A stretch of DNA of 64,000 bases from Diprion similis (GCF_021155765.1 NC_060112.1:15128001-15192000), one strand, 5' to 3'; numbered from the stretch's first letter, positions 12,298 to 25,314 are shown. Notes: generated by a model from the letters alone, not told the origin. A program made the numbers and translations.

Positions 12298-14159
12298 TTA
12301 GTACCTACTTATTGAATTACACGTACAGTATAAGTTTGTAATTATAACTTGACATTCCATTGGCATGTCATCTTTTTTTTCACGCTATAGCGCCTGTAAG
12401 CAAATCTATAACCGGAGAAAGTAAGATGTAGTAAAATTCCCTAGATACGTGTTGTGAAATTTAGAGCTGATGAATAATTTTTCTTTTACTGATGCATATT
12501 GAATCGTTTAATTCGAAATGGATTTATATGTGCATAATATATGTGCCGATTTAAAAATAGCAGGAAAATACAATTTTCGGTGATTATACTTTTATCTCAA
12601 TTCAATATTCTTATACTTATAAACTGGAAGATATTAAAGTTATTCAAAAATAATTTCTAATGAATATGTAGCTGTAACTTTGATGTGATGTAGTGTTGAA
12701 TTTTTACAGCGTTCGTTCAATGCACTACTCTTGTAGTACATGATCGTCTTACGCGACCACACATTTTGCCATTTTTCATGCAATTATTTCACAAATAACT
12801 TCACCCCGCTAGATTTCTCGACTTTATTTTTACTGTTTCAGTTAATATCATTCTCTTCAAATCAGACAGTCCTATTAGAAAAATTAATTCCGGTTGTTAC
12901 AGTGTTTATAACAACCAGTTCGATATCATTTTACCAGCTGTTATCCCGGATTATTTTCATAAGTATTACTTCTACTGAACTGCATCGCGATTCAATCGAT
13001 ATTACACGCGATCATAACCAGGAAATGTATTTCTTTTTTAGTAAATTGGAATAACATTTTCCAAAAATAAAATTCTCACCCAAAATCGTATGTAAATTTT
13101 TTTCCTCCTATCAAATAATTGAGTGTAAACTGTGAAAGTTTTGGCAGTAAGATGAAACTTTTTCCGTGGATTTAGTTTCGAAAACAACGATTCAGTATAA
13201 ATCATCCGACCCTATGCAAGTATAATTCCATGCTCTGCAGCTATGAAAGAGTTTCGCGAATAGGTTTTCCAACCAGAGTACTAAGAGTCGGACTAAAGAA
13301 AAAGGGGATCCAAGACACGATGTAAAACTGTTTCTAAAGTATCACGTAAGATCCGTGAAAGCTGATTATTGGTAAAAATAGAAGAAGACAAAGTTCGCTA
13401 ATTGTAAATAATTCTTTACAGATTCTCACAATTTCACAATATACAATTTTTCAATTGGATTGAACAAAAAAAAAAGTTATGTGAGATTTTAAAACGGTAG
13501 AGGAAAAGAAAATTCGTTTGCTTTTCAATCAGCAATATTTTTTTCCCATCGGAGACTCACTGTGTAAACGAAAAAGGCTAAAGGAAAAAGGTGGAACTGC
13601 AATATAGGTGTACGCGCAAACTGCCACTCTTCGTATAAAAGGATGTGAGAATGTTATTCGTCCTATTTGCAAAGGAGACTCGAGGGCTTTTCCTGGCGCT
13701 TATAGTGCAAACGCGCGAGAAAAAGGATACTCGTTCCATATCAATAATAGAAGCCACTGAACAAGCGATATCTAAAAAGATTGAACACAAGATGTCTGTG
13801 GGTAAAAAATTAATTCTTTGGCAAAAGGACCGCATAAAAATTATATGATTATAAGATAAGTATTACGAAGTGTGTGCGAGTGAAATTGCTTAATGATTCG
13901 CGTACTGTTGTCGTACAGGGCTTGAATTTTTCATTGAACATCGAACCAGTAATAGCTGCAGATCACTGGGACTGAGGATCCTGAAATTAATAATAGCAAT
14001 TGACAAAGGAAAGATATTTTTGACGGAAATTTTTTATTGAAAAGCAAGATATATTTCGGTGAATTTCAAGTAATAAATTGTGATCGGTGTACCTTATTGA
14101 ATGCACTGACAATATTATTATACAGTGCATTTGATATATAGTCTGCTGTGGTTGAATGT

Positions 14160-14200
14160 CTATATAATGTTTACGTATATATGTATGTACATATATATGC

Positions 14201-14250
<50 letters not shown>

Positions 14251-14265
14251 ATATACACACACAAA
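14160..14265. repeat. TA dinucleotide microsatellite with TG/AC flank
   Basis: About 17 uninterrupted TA units (14208-14242) are followed by GTGTGTGTATATACACACAC, itself a palindrome. Tyr/Ile-rich open frames across this stretch come from the repeat and are not genes. Confidence 0.9.
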
Positions 14266-14547
14266 AATGTCTCGATTTGTGATGGATACATATGTATCGT
14301 CTGGCAATTTTGCTTACACGTCACCGACACTTGGAACAACACCAATCTGCATACTTTACCCACGTATATCTGATTTAAAGATACTTTCTATGAATTATCA
14401 ATCGACAATACCGGCATAAAAATATCTGTTGGATCGTTAGTAGATAATATGAGTAGCGTTCACTATTATATCCCGACTACTTAATGGATTGCTTCAACTA
14501 TGGCAGAACATCCGACTGTATGGTTAGAATATACACGGAAAAATATC

Positions 14548-14740
14548 TATATATACGTACATAGATACATATGTATATATATGTATATGTATATAGGATG
14601 TGGTAGCGATTAGTACTTACGTATATAAAATGGATGGATAATCTATGACACGACATGATATGATATGATATGAAATTAAACGAATGATATGTATGTACAT
14701 ATACATATGTATGTATATGTATACATATATATGTATATTC
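14548..14740. repeat. TATATG and GATAT-type microsatellites
   Basis: ATATGTATAT-type hexamer runs occur at about 14555-14595 and 14690-14740. A short GATAT pentamer run lies at about 14652-14671. These are simple-sequence repeats without coding potential. Similar short runs recur near 14960-14995 and 15966-16003. Confidence 0.8.
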
Positions 14741-17700
14741 TATTCTATATTATTGAATAAGTAAATATAAATTACGTAGCACAAAGTTAAATAATATTTG
14801 TATGTTGTAGCCTGTATATATATACACACGAGACATATGTCACCCAGTTTAAAGAAAGATTAACTAAAAAAAAAAAAAGAAATAATGATAACATATATAT
14901 TAGAAGAAAAAAGACGAGCTATAGATTTTTTTTATATGAGCCAGTCGTCTGTGAATGTTTGTATACATATATAATGTATGTATGTATATACATTACATTA
15001 CAGCTCGTAATACATCGACAGTTTCTGCATATTCTCATTTTATAGTGCTGTAAATGTCGGAGAGATTAAAGAAATTTTCGTGATCAAATGTCGACATTGG
15101 AACCTAAGTTTGAAATCGTAATTGATGATAGATTATTTTTTTTCAATACATGATGTATTCGAAGCTTGTACAGTTTTATTATTAAATGGAAATGCAGAAG
15201 CTGTGATAAAGCATATAAGTTACAAATAAAAGGGCGAGCCACCTGCAGCCTGTAGCAATTATTATATAATTACATAATATTATACGTTTAATGATAATCA
15301 TTGTTTTTTCTTCGTGTACGATTATATACTCTCGTGTTTTGCTGAAGATACTGGGCAAAAGTAAAAAATTGCTTGAGTACCTACAGAATTTGAAAAAAGA
15401 AATGAAAACAAAAAAAAAAAAAGAGAAGAGAAAAGGTAAAAAGAATACCACACAATACATAATTCGTTACGAATCATTACTTTATGTAACGTTACGGTAA
15501 GAAATGTTCGATGTTAAACTTGTTGCGCTTTCTCCATTGCGCAGTATAAGAATATACATATAATGTGCATACATATATACTTATTATACATGTGGAACAG
15601 CTAGTTTTTTAAAGCGAAATTTTCAATTGGAAAGAATTCAACGTCACAACGAAACACCTGCTTCTATCACTTTATTTTCAAGCGCCAGATCCTTATTCCA
15701 AAGTTATACAGGCAGTTAAAGAAAAGTCACTGCAGTTACATGAATTATACAGCGTCCTGCTATAAGTACACGATAATTTCAATGGGCTGTTTTAAAACGG
15801 TGTATATTTCAGTAAAACAAGTATACAATAATTCATAGTGAAGATATTTTTGCTGCGCAATGAACAATCTAGTGAGATGTAGCCATTGTCTGTTTCCGAC
15901 TTGCTGTGAATAAGTTTACAAATCTAATATACAAAACATTTAGGACATAGGCACAGTAGTATTCTTGCATATACATATACATATACATATATATGTATAT
16001 ATAGAACTATAAATTTTTACAATTTATATATTGTGCCTGTGTCTTATAATTTTCCATCTCTTGACACAACTTGTATCAAATAACAAATCTTTATGCCCCA
16101 AGAGGAAACGTTCGGACTTCTTACAAAAATATGTATTTTTATACTTTGATTGAAGATAATTTTTTTATTCTCTCTCCGGTATCACACACTGCACGCTATT
16201 TATACGTGGTAAAAAAAGAGATCTTTGCTGTCTTGCATCCTATTAATAGTTGAAGGGATTTTAGACAGAAAGTTGAATAGTGAAGTGCGAAGAAGTTTGC
16301 ATCGCGAAGATTTGAACGATTTACTGAACTTCGTAATAATGGAAACATAGCGAAGCAATTAGAACCGTATAATTTTCACGTGCATGGTGAACGGTTTTCA
16401 TATACCATCAGAAAACATGTGAATCACATTGAATATTCAAATTCTAATAAACGACATTCGGTCCAATAATTCTACTCAAATTTTATAACGTCACAATCGA
16501 TCGATTTATATTATGTTATTCGAGGTTATTACTTATGATACATATAAGTCAGCTACACTGGTTTAGCATTGATTATTGAACACAAATATATAGTCACAAA
16601 TTCGTAACAATTTTTTCTCTCGGTGTAAAATATGTAAAATGTTGTACACGTCTTATAATATTGCAACGGTGGACTTATTGTTAGTTTGGAAGTGGTATTT
16701 GCTGGTAAGATTCGGGGTATGACGAAGCCACTGCACAATAATTATTGTATAAAGTATAATCATAAACGCAGTACACGTTGAAATACAGTCGCGGTGAATT
16801 CCTTTCGGAGCATAAAGCCTAGACGCGTTTCGAAACATCTCAACATTGTCATACAATGCCAGTGTAACTTGCAACAGCATAATCTGATGGTTGTCTAGTA
16901 AATTAACTAACAAAATAGAGCTGTCGAGTCGAGTTGTCTAGTTTTCGTTAGAACAACTTAGTATTTTGCTAGACAAAAGGCTCAAGTAGCTAAAATGACC
17001 TAGATTTACGTACAGAGTTATAATTCAAGCGAGTGTCTCACCTCATAAATGCATATCCCAATTCATCAGTTCCTCTGATCGCCTGCATTTTGAAAAGAAC
17101 AAATTGAAACTATAGAGGTCGGATGCTTTTACAATTTCATGCATGATGAATAATGTTTGATTGTCATTTGTAGTATATAGAGTAATTATTTATATTGATT
17201 TCCACTACTCTTGTGTACTTACGCTAAATTCAAATAATGTTAGAAGCACAATTCTGTAGAACATAATGGCAAATGAAAGGGTAATTTATTTTCAACCTTT
17301 CAAAATAATTCTCCTTTCGGCTTTTGAATTGTTCTTTTAAAATGTATGCTGCCATCACATCATTATCAGGCATAGCTATAAGAAATTGTTAATCTTATAT
17401 CAAGCCAAGTGTCATTGTATAATTGTATATCACGTACTAGTGTGTTACCTTGTAACAGCCTGCGCCTCCAACATAACTGAAATTTATTGTAATCACGATA
17501 AAACCTTATTACAACCCGGTCCAAGTGTTTTCCCGGCCACAATTCAAGTATTCAATTATGGTTTTCTACTGGGATTGCAAATGATGAATAACAACTCGGT
17601 CATACATGAGATAACGAATCGGTGTTTTCACCGTTTACGATCTCTCTACACGAGGCATAGGCTGAATCTAAAATTACTGTAGTGCCTGAGAAGTATAATA

Positions 17701-19268
17701 TATTATCTGTATCCGTATTTGAAAGTTACGTGTAACATTGTTGAAGAGAAACATGAACAATTATATCATCAACAGCAATTGGACCGCAACAGAAGGACAG
17801 GGAACAGCATTTATTATTGGAAGCGCAAAGATTTACCGATATCATTGGAAATTTGGGGGATCTAAAATCACACAAATCGATTTCGAAGGTCTCGAAGGTT
17901 CAATTAGTGAAATAACACTCAGCTCCGTGTGTCGAATGGAAACATTTGCTTAGGTGTAAAACTTTTTTTGAATGCTAAACAAATTCAACTACTCCCTGAG
18001 GTAGAAAAAAACCTAACTACTTTCCAATCAGCAGCGTGCGAGGACACGTTAAATAACAATCTTTTATACGAATGAAATCGCCGTGGAGTAGATAAAGTCA
18101 TCGATACTTGCCTGTACAAATTCAGGATTCTTGAAGATAAAAATTCGCATCAACGGATTGTATACTTCAGACCTTGTTCCAACAGCTCGAAATGTGATTC
18201 AATCGATTCTCGGTCCCTCAATTGTAAATAAAAATTAGATCGGGCCCGTTGCATTCCCGTCTCCGTTACACAAACCCATGTATTGTAAATGTAGTTTAAC
18301 ATTAGTACGAATTAAAAATTGAGAAAAAATAAATTATTGTATGAAATGTTTGTGGGAAGTGTATTCTTCATTATACAGGATTTTGAATAATTTTAATATG
18401 ACAGGCTTGCAGATGTTGCCACAAGTATTCCACCAGGTGGAGAACGAGTGTACTTGAGAGCTTTATGAAGGTCGCTAACAATTAGAGGGGATTAATCCTG
18501 GACCCTTTGAGACTACCCGGAATCCGAGGGACAAGAGATACTTGGCACCCAGGTACTAGAAAAGCTTACCCCAGATATTCTCATTCTGGGAACTGACTTT
18601 TTGTATAAATATGATTCTCCGGCCGCATTATGAAAAGTTTAATAACTGTCACGCCCCGACGTTGTAATCAAGGCTTAAGAGTCCTTCACTGTGTTGTCGT
18701 GTTGGATGAAAACTTCTTTTCTTTTCAAAATTTTTGGAATTATTTTCTACTCCATATTTACGTTACTCCCGATACTACTTTCCCAAAATTCCATTTCTAC
18801 ATGTGCCTAAAAAAAAATAGTTATTTCTATAGGTATTTCTATAAATTCTATACGGATAACCGCGAGCCTATTTAGGGCCGTTTAATGGTAAAAAAGCCGA
18901 ATATCTCCCTCGAAATTACCGCAGTAAAATTGAAGAAAGAAGAAACTGGAATCTGTAAAATACCTAAGATCATGTAGAGAAATTACTTAGCAATTGATAG
19001 AGCGGAATTAAAAATGTAGGGTTCTGAAAAATTTTCTCAGTCTATCTCAGAATTTGAGCAAGTGAACTTACGTCGAACCCTTTAAATTCAATTACGGTTT
19101 TCTTCAAAGAATAGCCGTATTTCATTATATAAATATTTTATGAATGATGATTCTGAAATACAAGAAACAAAATCTGTCTTTTTCGATGCGACTTTACGCA
19201 TGCACCGATTTGCGCAACATGCCTCACAGATTTCGAATCTCGCGGTTAAACCTCGTCGCCGAGACGCG

Positions 19269-19338
19269 CCAATCAGAGCACGGCAGAGACGACGCGGCAA
19301 GCTGATTGGCCCGCAACGAACACGCAGAAGAGTATAAA
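19269..19338 (+). promoter_or_regulatory. Histone-type promoter with no histone gene behind it
   Basis: CCAAT at 19269-19273 is followed by ATTGG at 19305-19309 and TATAAA at 19333-19338. The spacings (36 and 28 bp) are the same as in the H2A promoter (CCAAT 27018, ATTGG 27054, TATAAA 27082). The two promoters also share GCGGCAAGCTGATTGG between the boxes and CGCGGCCACC after TATA. Downstream, the first ATG in the expected place (19447) opens a frame of only seven codons. It is either a remnant of a deleted histone gene or the promoter of an unrecognised short transcript. Confidence 0.75.
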
Positions 19339-19446
19339 CCCTGACGCGGCCACCGAACACGGCACAGAGCCGCGAACGCTGAGTTCAGCTGGAGTTCGGC
19401 GAGAGATCGAAACGATATAGCCATAGAATCCATCGGGTTATAGGAT

Positions 19447-19470
19447 ATGGCCTATAAGGCCAATACCTAA
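19447..19470 (+). pseudogene. Possible vestige of a lost histone reading frame
   Basis: ATG GCC stands 114 bp after the start of the TATA box of the orphan promoter; the H2A distance is 109 bp. It is followed by five codons and TAA. ATG GCC is how H3 genes often begin (Met-Ala), but nothing further of H3 is present. A small palindrome GGCCTATAAGGCC covers the same bases. That this is an H3 leftover is inference only. Confidence 0.25.
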
Positions 19471-19723
19471 CGGTTTGAAAAAAAAAATTCATCGGGCTTG
19501 GTGAGAAACTCGTTTATCGCACTATCCACTTACCACTTGATCCCAAAAACTTATTTCAAACATTCGAGCGATAGTCGTTACGTCATGTTTGATCGGCGAG
19601 TGATTTATTTGATTAAAAATGAAAATAATTGAATGATTGGAAATTTTACTCTAGTGAAACTTCTTTAAAATCATGTTGGTAATGTGTGAAAATTCAATCC
19701 TTTTGCATTGGACTAATATTGTT

Positions 19724-19739
19724 GGCCCTAAAAAGGGCC
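19724..19739 (-). terminator. Histone 3' stem-loop of the first H4 gene
   Basis: Read on the - strand this is GGCCCTTTTTAGGGCC, a 6-bp stem with a 4-nt loop, as bound by SLBP. It lies 42 nt after the H4 stop. A purine-rich GCAAAAGGA follows about 20 nt further on and could serve as the U7 snRNA site. It marks a replication-dependent, non-polyadenylated mRNA. Confidence 0.93.
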
Positions 19740-19780
19740 GGTTTTTTTTTCTTTTGGCCTGGCCAAAAAAGTGCTGCCGC

Positions 19781-20234
<454 letters not shown>

Positions 20235-20299
20235 GAGGGCAGACCAGAAGCCGCCGACCGACGAAAGGCAGCTTGGAATTTACCTGCTTTTAGCGAGGT

Positions 20300-21150
20300 A
20301 GAAAGATGAATGCGGACAGCTGCAGTAGGGATGACAAAGGTAAACATCTGCAGTCGTGTCATTCTCAAATTTTACTCGAATCAACGATTAAAATTTTCTA
20401 ACGGCGATATCCCGACGCGGTGAATTTGGAGCAGCATAAAATGTACAGAAATTTAAGGGGCGTTTAAAAATTTATTTTCTGTTCTTCATGAGTGCTTTGG
20501 TTCGACGTAAAAAAATCAGACTGATTAGTGTATTTTAACCATTGAAAAAAAAGGCACGAAAATCATTTACTTTTCGACCAGTTACACTAGCGTGGTCCAT
20601 TCAAAACCACCGACAATAATTGCGCCGAAACTAATGCGAAACAACAGTATGGAATTATGGATTTCTGAGATTCGACGCACTAGACTCATTCGGTTTTACA
20701 GCGCAAAAATATCAAACGAAAAACGTGATAGACTGAAAAGTTGACTGCAAGAATAATTACTGAATTAAAAATAGCAACAACAATAACAATAACAGTAACA
20801 ATCACTGAATTACAATAATTTCGTAGTGAGCTATAATTACGAAACTGTGATAAAGATAATTCCGATCCTGTTGAGGAAACCCTCAAGGCAATATGCACCT
20901 GTTTACAGTTGACGAAAACCATTGACCAGGTGATAATTCGAAAGTGGGCAAGTTTGAGTAGAGCCGAAGCGAGGTACGCAGTTATATAGATTTCCAAATT
21001 AAACCAAAAAACTTGCTTCGTTACATTTGATCAGCCACTCTGCCAAAAAGCCCACGCGATGAGGAAATTTTGAAAATCTGAGTTATACAATTTTCAATTT
21101 CAACAAGCTGAAATTCGTGCAGCTCCTATCAGAGTAACTGAAAAATGGCG
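20300..21150. other. Intergenic, nothing recognised
   Basis: This lies between the H4 promoter and the PIN/FEN1-like remnant. It is AT-rich with no motif, repeat or open frame that could be supported. Confidence 0.5.
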
Positions 21151-21670
21151 GAATACAAGTATCAGTAGCAAAACAGGATGCGAATGTTTTAAACGTAAGA
21201 CCGGCTTTGAAGATGAAAGAATTAGTCACCGCAGCAGTCCAGTTGCAATAGTGGGCAATGTTGTTGATTTGCTTGGGCTCTTGATTGGGTTGAGTAATGA
21301 AAGACAACGAATATTTTACCATGAAGTCATGTCTATAGCGAAAACGATTGAATTATATTTATCGGCAAATCATGACCATATTCGAAAACTCATCTTATTC
21401 GCTCATGCAGTTGTTGGATGTGATTCAACAAGCGCTCTATCGTCGAAACGCAACAAGACAGTTATTAAATTCTTAGAGCAGAACGAAAACTTGCGTGAAA
21501 GATGTAAAGTGTTCGACAACCCTACAGGCGCATTGCGAGAGCACGCTAATCGAATTTCTCTTCAAATCCAAACGTGGCTCGGCAACATATTGAACTCCGA
21601 AAATGGGGATGAACAAGGTCGGATATATGCTGTTGCCAATAATGACGGAACAATACTAACATTCAAATAG
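21151..21670 (+). pseudogene. Degenerate copy of a multicopy PIN/FEN1-like 'GCDxTSA' gene
   Basis: The frame from about 21242 reads VAIVGNVVDLLGLLIGLSNE, then LFAHAVVGCDSTSALSSKRN, KTVIKFLEQNENLRE, and HANRISLQIQTWLGN. This order (acidic VxGxDxDLLVLL strand, HAxxGCDTTSA motif, then LQIQTWLGN) is found in a large family of uncharacterised, repeatedly duplicated arthropod genes whose GCD motif resembles the helix-hairpin region of FEN1-type nucleases. The preceding part of the family (QDANVLNVRPALKMKEL) is in another frame and ends in a TAG at 21249, so the copy is frameshifted. Expected acidic residues are also lost (GNVVD instead of G[ND]DVD). It is probably a dead, transposon-borne or retro-copied fragment inserted between H4 and H1. 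The family relation rests on memory of motifs. Confidence 0.55.
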
Positions 21671-22429
21671 CTATTACTTTGCAGCTGGCACAACATTTTC
21701 CTAATCCAACCCGAACCCAGAAAGCTGAAAAGAACTCAGTAAATCGATGTACAACGCGCAATTCCTTTTTCACGAAGTACAGGCTGCATTAGCGTCCTCC
21801 GGTATTCGAAGATTCCTCACATTGTACGTCATAAGATTATGTAGAGTTAGGAACTTCGTAGTAAGCAGCCGGCCTGGCATAGTTCTGATGAAAAATTTAA
21901 TTACGTGACTTGTATTATACTGACCAGCACGAGATTTGAAATTGATTTTAAGTTCATTGACATTCGACGAATTGAAACTTTGTAAATTGTCTTTCTACAA
22001 TGGAAACGATCATTGTAATACAAACATGGTAGATTTTCATTTTATTGATAACAAAATTCAAAGAATGAACCGTTTGTGCAAATAGTATCGTCATTAAATA
22101 GAAATATTTTACTTCTCTTCTGTAAGCCATGTGGAAACAAAAATTCTGTTCATCATTGCGACGATCAATGAAAAGTAGTTAACACGTCAAACTTAAATCT
22201 TTTCATCCAATGAATTATTCGAGTTGAAATACAACCAAAGAATTCAATTGCTACAATTCTCAGAATCTAAATAATTGATTACAAAATTATATAAACAAAG
22301 GTGAGGAAAAATAATAACAATGGGAAAAAATTTATTACTCTGTTCAAAATTACCAAGGCTAAAAGATCTATATCAAATTTTATTCAGCTGCAGTTCGGAA
22401 CCAGTTCATTTGCAAAAGAATGGATTTGT
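21671..22429. other. Intergenic, nothing recognised
   Basis: AT-rich sequence between the PIN/FEN1-like remnant and the H1 stem-loop. No coding or repeat structure could be supported. Confidence 0.5.
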
Positions 22430-22445
22430 GGCCCTTACAAGGGCC
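22430..22445 (-). terminator. Histone 3' stem-loop of H1
   Basis: On the - strand this is GGCCCTTGTAAGGGCC, with a 6-bp stem and loop TTGT, 54 nt after the H1 stop. The loop differs from the TTTT-type loops of the other genes but still fits the SLBP site. Confidence 0.88.
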
Positions 22446-22498
22446 GTTTGTGTTTCTCTTTCAGCTACTAATGCGGATGAAGTCATTGTTGTGCGCGC

Positions 22499-23218
22499 TC
22501 ACTTTTTTTTCGTGGCAGCTGGTTTTTTGGTAGCAGGTTTAACGGCTTTTGGGGCAGCTGCTGCCGTAGCGGCTTTCTTTGGTTTTGGGGCCTTTGGCTT
22601 GCTCGTCGGCGCTTTAGCAGCCTTTTTCGCCTTGGATGGGCTCTTCGGTTTGGCCGCCTTGACAGTCGGACTCTTTGGTGTTTTTGCGGGTTTTTCCGTT
22701 GCAGCTCCACCAGATTTCTTTGCAGCAGGAGCCTTCTTTGGTGCTCGTGGTTTTTTAGTTGGGGCAACAGCTGAGGCGGCTACCGCTGGCTTCTTTTTCG
22801 GTGCAGCCGATTTTGGTGCGGCAGATTTCGGCTTCGCCTTCGCTTTCGTCTTCGGGGCTTCGGGATTTGCTGCGGCCATTTTAAACGAACCTGAGGCACC
22901 CTTGCCTTTTGTCTGCGTCAGAATTCCTGTGGTCACAGCAGACTTCAAATATCTCTTTATAAAGGGTGCCTGCTTCTCAGCGTCTACCATATACGTTGAG
23001 ACTATATATTTCTTTATCGCTTGGAGCGAGGAGCCGCCTCGTTCCTTGAGGTTCGTAATCGCTGCGTTCACCATTTCCGAAGTGCGTGGATGTGCCGGCT
23101 TAGCACGAGGCTTCGCCTTCGATGTTGCGGCAACTTTTTTGGCCGGCGCTGGCTGAGCCTCGGAATTGTTTGCTCCAGTGCTTGCAGGTGCTGCTGGCGA
23201 AGCTACTTTATCAGCCAT
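22499..23218 (-). CDS. His1: Linker histone H1
   Basis: The protein has 239 residues. A short Ala/Pro-rich N tail ([13 protein letters not shown]) is followed by the winged-helix globular domain at about residues 40-110 ([35 protein letters not shown]). The long C-terminal tail is rich in Lys, Ala and Pro with repeated [14 protein letters not shown] and KAAK motifs. H1 binds linker DNA at the nucleosome entry/exit and compacts chromatin. The start is the ATG at 23218 in a good context (CAACCATGG); the open frame further upstream has no earlier ATG. The strand opposite shows a long Ala/Phe-rich open frame, which is an artefact of the Lys/Ala codons. A histone stem-loop follows. Confidence 0.97.
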   Translation of the reverse strand: MADKVASPAAPASTGANNSEAQPAPAKKVAATSKAKPRAKPAHPRTSEMVNAAITNLKERGGSSLQAIKKYIVSTYMVDAEKQAPFIKRYLKSAVTTGILTQTKGKGASGSFKMAAANPEAPKTKAKAKPKSAAPKSAAPKKKPAVAASAVAPTKKPRAPKKAPAAKKSGGAATEKPAKTPKSPTVKAAKPKSPSKAKKAAKAPTSKPKAPKPKKAATAAAAPKAVKPATKKPAATKKK

Positions 23219-23319
23219 GGTTGTCTGTGGTGATACGTTCAATAATCAAAGTTACTAGTTTACTTGAATTAGTGCTCTCGGTCCGCGTCCAGAATTCAGC
23301 AATGAGTGAATGCAAAGTA

Positions 23320-23330
23320 CACTATACAGC
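23320..23330 (-). promoter_or_regulatory. Possible TATA box of H1
   Basis: TATAG on the - strand lies about 107 bp upstream of the H1 ATG. This is the distance seen for the H2A TATA box. No clear H1-specific AAACACA box was seen, so this is tentative. Confidence 0.35.
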
Positions 23331-23349
23331 TCGTGTTGTATGAATGGCC

Positions 23350-25000
23350 CAGCGGGAAGAAACGGCTCGATACCATTGCGGAGCGCGGACCATGGAGAGA
23401 GACCCCGCAGCATTTCACACGAGCTCTTCAATCAACGCTCGAGCTCGTGGCACCTGATGATCACTAAACCACCAGGTCTCTCACCAACGACGGTGAAAAT
23501 CAATCAATGGTACTTGATCACCAGATATTACATACTTTGAGCAAGCAGCTCAATAAACTTTGCAGTAATTCGGGTTCTCTGAGGCTGCGAAATTTGCAAC
23601 TGTCTTCGAGCGTGCGTCTTTACGGTTACCGCACCAAGACTGACGGTAACGCGATTATCGACCTGGAGGACGACCACGCATCGTCGCCAGACAGATGTCT
23701 AATTGGAGAAAGCCTTAGTCTACATTTTCAAAAAAAATCCAGACCTACAGCTATTCGAGGAAAGTCAGCGGCTCGTTCTGAAATCGGCATGGTTGCGAGC
23801 AGTCAACTACGGGCGACGAAAGCTCGAGATGTGAGTGAGGTGGTTAAACGCATAAAATTCAGTAGTTGATCTAATTTTAATGAATACTTTAATGGTCCCA
23901 TTCATCGGTACATCGACAATAACTCGTGCAAAAGTTAAAAATCTATTTAAAATTCACGAAGTCGTACATAGAGCCTTATATTTCTGTATGCACTTTATAA
24001 AAAAGTAAACTCGTGATTGGATGTATTTATCTACGATGTAAATTGTAAGTTCATAAAATTTGCACATCGAAACTTGCGCACATGTAATGATATAAAAATC
24101 TATAGATCACATTGAATACAAATGTATATTCTAGAATATGTAACTACATAAGTTTTTCTATTAAATTTGACTGTGTTATATCATGGCATTAGTTGTGCGC
24201 AATACGCTATAAATGATCCGAATTTAACACTGCGCCCTCAGCACCCCATCGACGTTGACGTTACGTCTAGAAACCGTAAATCCATCAAATGTTTCGATAC
24301 ACAACATCGTTTGGAACAGTTACGTCATGAATGGACTATTATGATTTATAAGCAGCATTTCTGAACAATATATCCATGTGCCGTTATAACATGAACCTTG
24401 TAACAAGGAGCAAATCCAGGTTTGATGATTGCGTTCTTGATACGAAAAGTAATTCAAATCAATTCTAAGAAGACTGGCATCACTATAGAGTAAAGTGTAA
24501 TCTATAGGTACAACCGTATTGATTCTCTGTGAGGAAAATGAACTGAACACGCGTTTAGTGAAAACCTTTCCGTCGTTGCAGTTCGGGGTATTTAAACATC
24601 GCTTATTAAGCGCATTCAATATTCCAAATAAATGTGAAAATATGTAGATATGATGGTCCGATTTTGAAAAACTATGTTTTTTACTTGGATCGTATAAAAA
24701 CGATAATGAACACTGATAACTTCAACGCTATCTCTCAACGCCCTCTCCCACACTCCGTATCGTTGACGTCTGACATCTCGGCCATGTATGCTGGATTGCC
24801 AGAGAACAGGCACGGCCAGGGCGAAAAATACTTTGAATCTTGCATTGAAAACATCAAAATCTGGAATTTGGGTATATTATCCAAGATGATATAATAAATA
24901 TTTCATACAAGTCCAGCATCGATGGACGCTAAAACACCTGCGAACTCGTATATCACCGTTCAGATAAAAAAGAAAGGGAACATCTGCGGTCGACTAGATT
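23350..25000. other. Intergenic with unrecognised open frames
   Basis: Between H1 and the hAT-like elements there are open frames at 23507-23869 (+) and 24634-24894 (+). The first, containing SSSVRLYGYRTKTDG and IIDLEDDHASS, has a coding-like composition and might be a fragment of a gene. Neither matches a family I know, and splice signals that would join them were not established. Both are left unannotated as genes. Confidence 0.35.
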
Positions 25001-25006
25001 ACTACA

Positions 25007-25314
25007 CAGGGTGGCAATAGCTTTGCTATATTGAAATTCCCTGATTTTTCCAACCTTTACAGCCAAAAATTTCAGTATTTCCTGACCTTCTTCTACCGGT
25101 CTTACGAAATGTTTCGTGACTTGTCCGACCAACAGTGCCTTAAATTGTGTACCAGGAGGGAAAGCGAATAAAAATTGAACAAGATTAATTTCCCTGTTCG
25201 ATGACGTTCACTGACCATTATAAATTTTTTTTTTTCTTTTTTTTTGGAACAATCAGTTATAGGCCTGTCAGGCCCATGTGCTATTATTAATGTTTCCAGT
25301 CTGTCGCCACCCTG
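25007..25314. mobile_element. Short non-autonomous DNA element with CAGGGTGGC ends
   Basis: The left end CAGGGTGGCAATAG matches the reverse complement of the right end (CAGGGTGGCGACAG) at 12 of 14 positions. The length is 308 bp and there is no open frame. The CAGGGT start is typical of hAT termini. The flanks GATTACTACA and GATTCACA are similar but do not give a perfect 8-bp duplication, so class and exact borders are tentative. Confidence 0.6.

Larger units (their letters stand above)
10636..19260 (+). other. Syt7 3'UTR and long gene-poor AT-rich interval
   Basis: No gene was recognised on either strand. The first part must contain the Syt7 3'UTR, which has a purine-rich GAGGAG stretch at about 10811-10870. 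Candidate poly(A) signals AATAAA occur within the AAT repeat near 11745, at 15225-15230 and at 18227-18232; which one is used cannot be told. Microsatellites occur at 11.7, 14.2, 14.6, 15.0 and 16.0 kb. A 26-nt palindrome with 10-bp arms lies at 12272-12297. Confidence 0.6.

Noticed and set aside
13987..14373. Open frames of alternating Tyr/Ile on both strands
   Set aside because: They are produced by the TA/TG microsatellite.
16893..16965. Repeated TTGTCTAG / CTAGACAA octamers
   Set aside because: Short arms and uneven spacing; could be chance, and no element borders were found.
22320..23156. 278-codon Ala/Phe-rich open frame on the + strand
   Set aside because: It is the antisense of H1; the Lys/Ala/Pro codons of H1 rarely make stops on the other strand.
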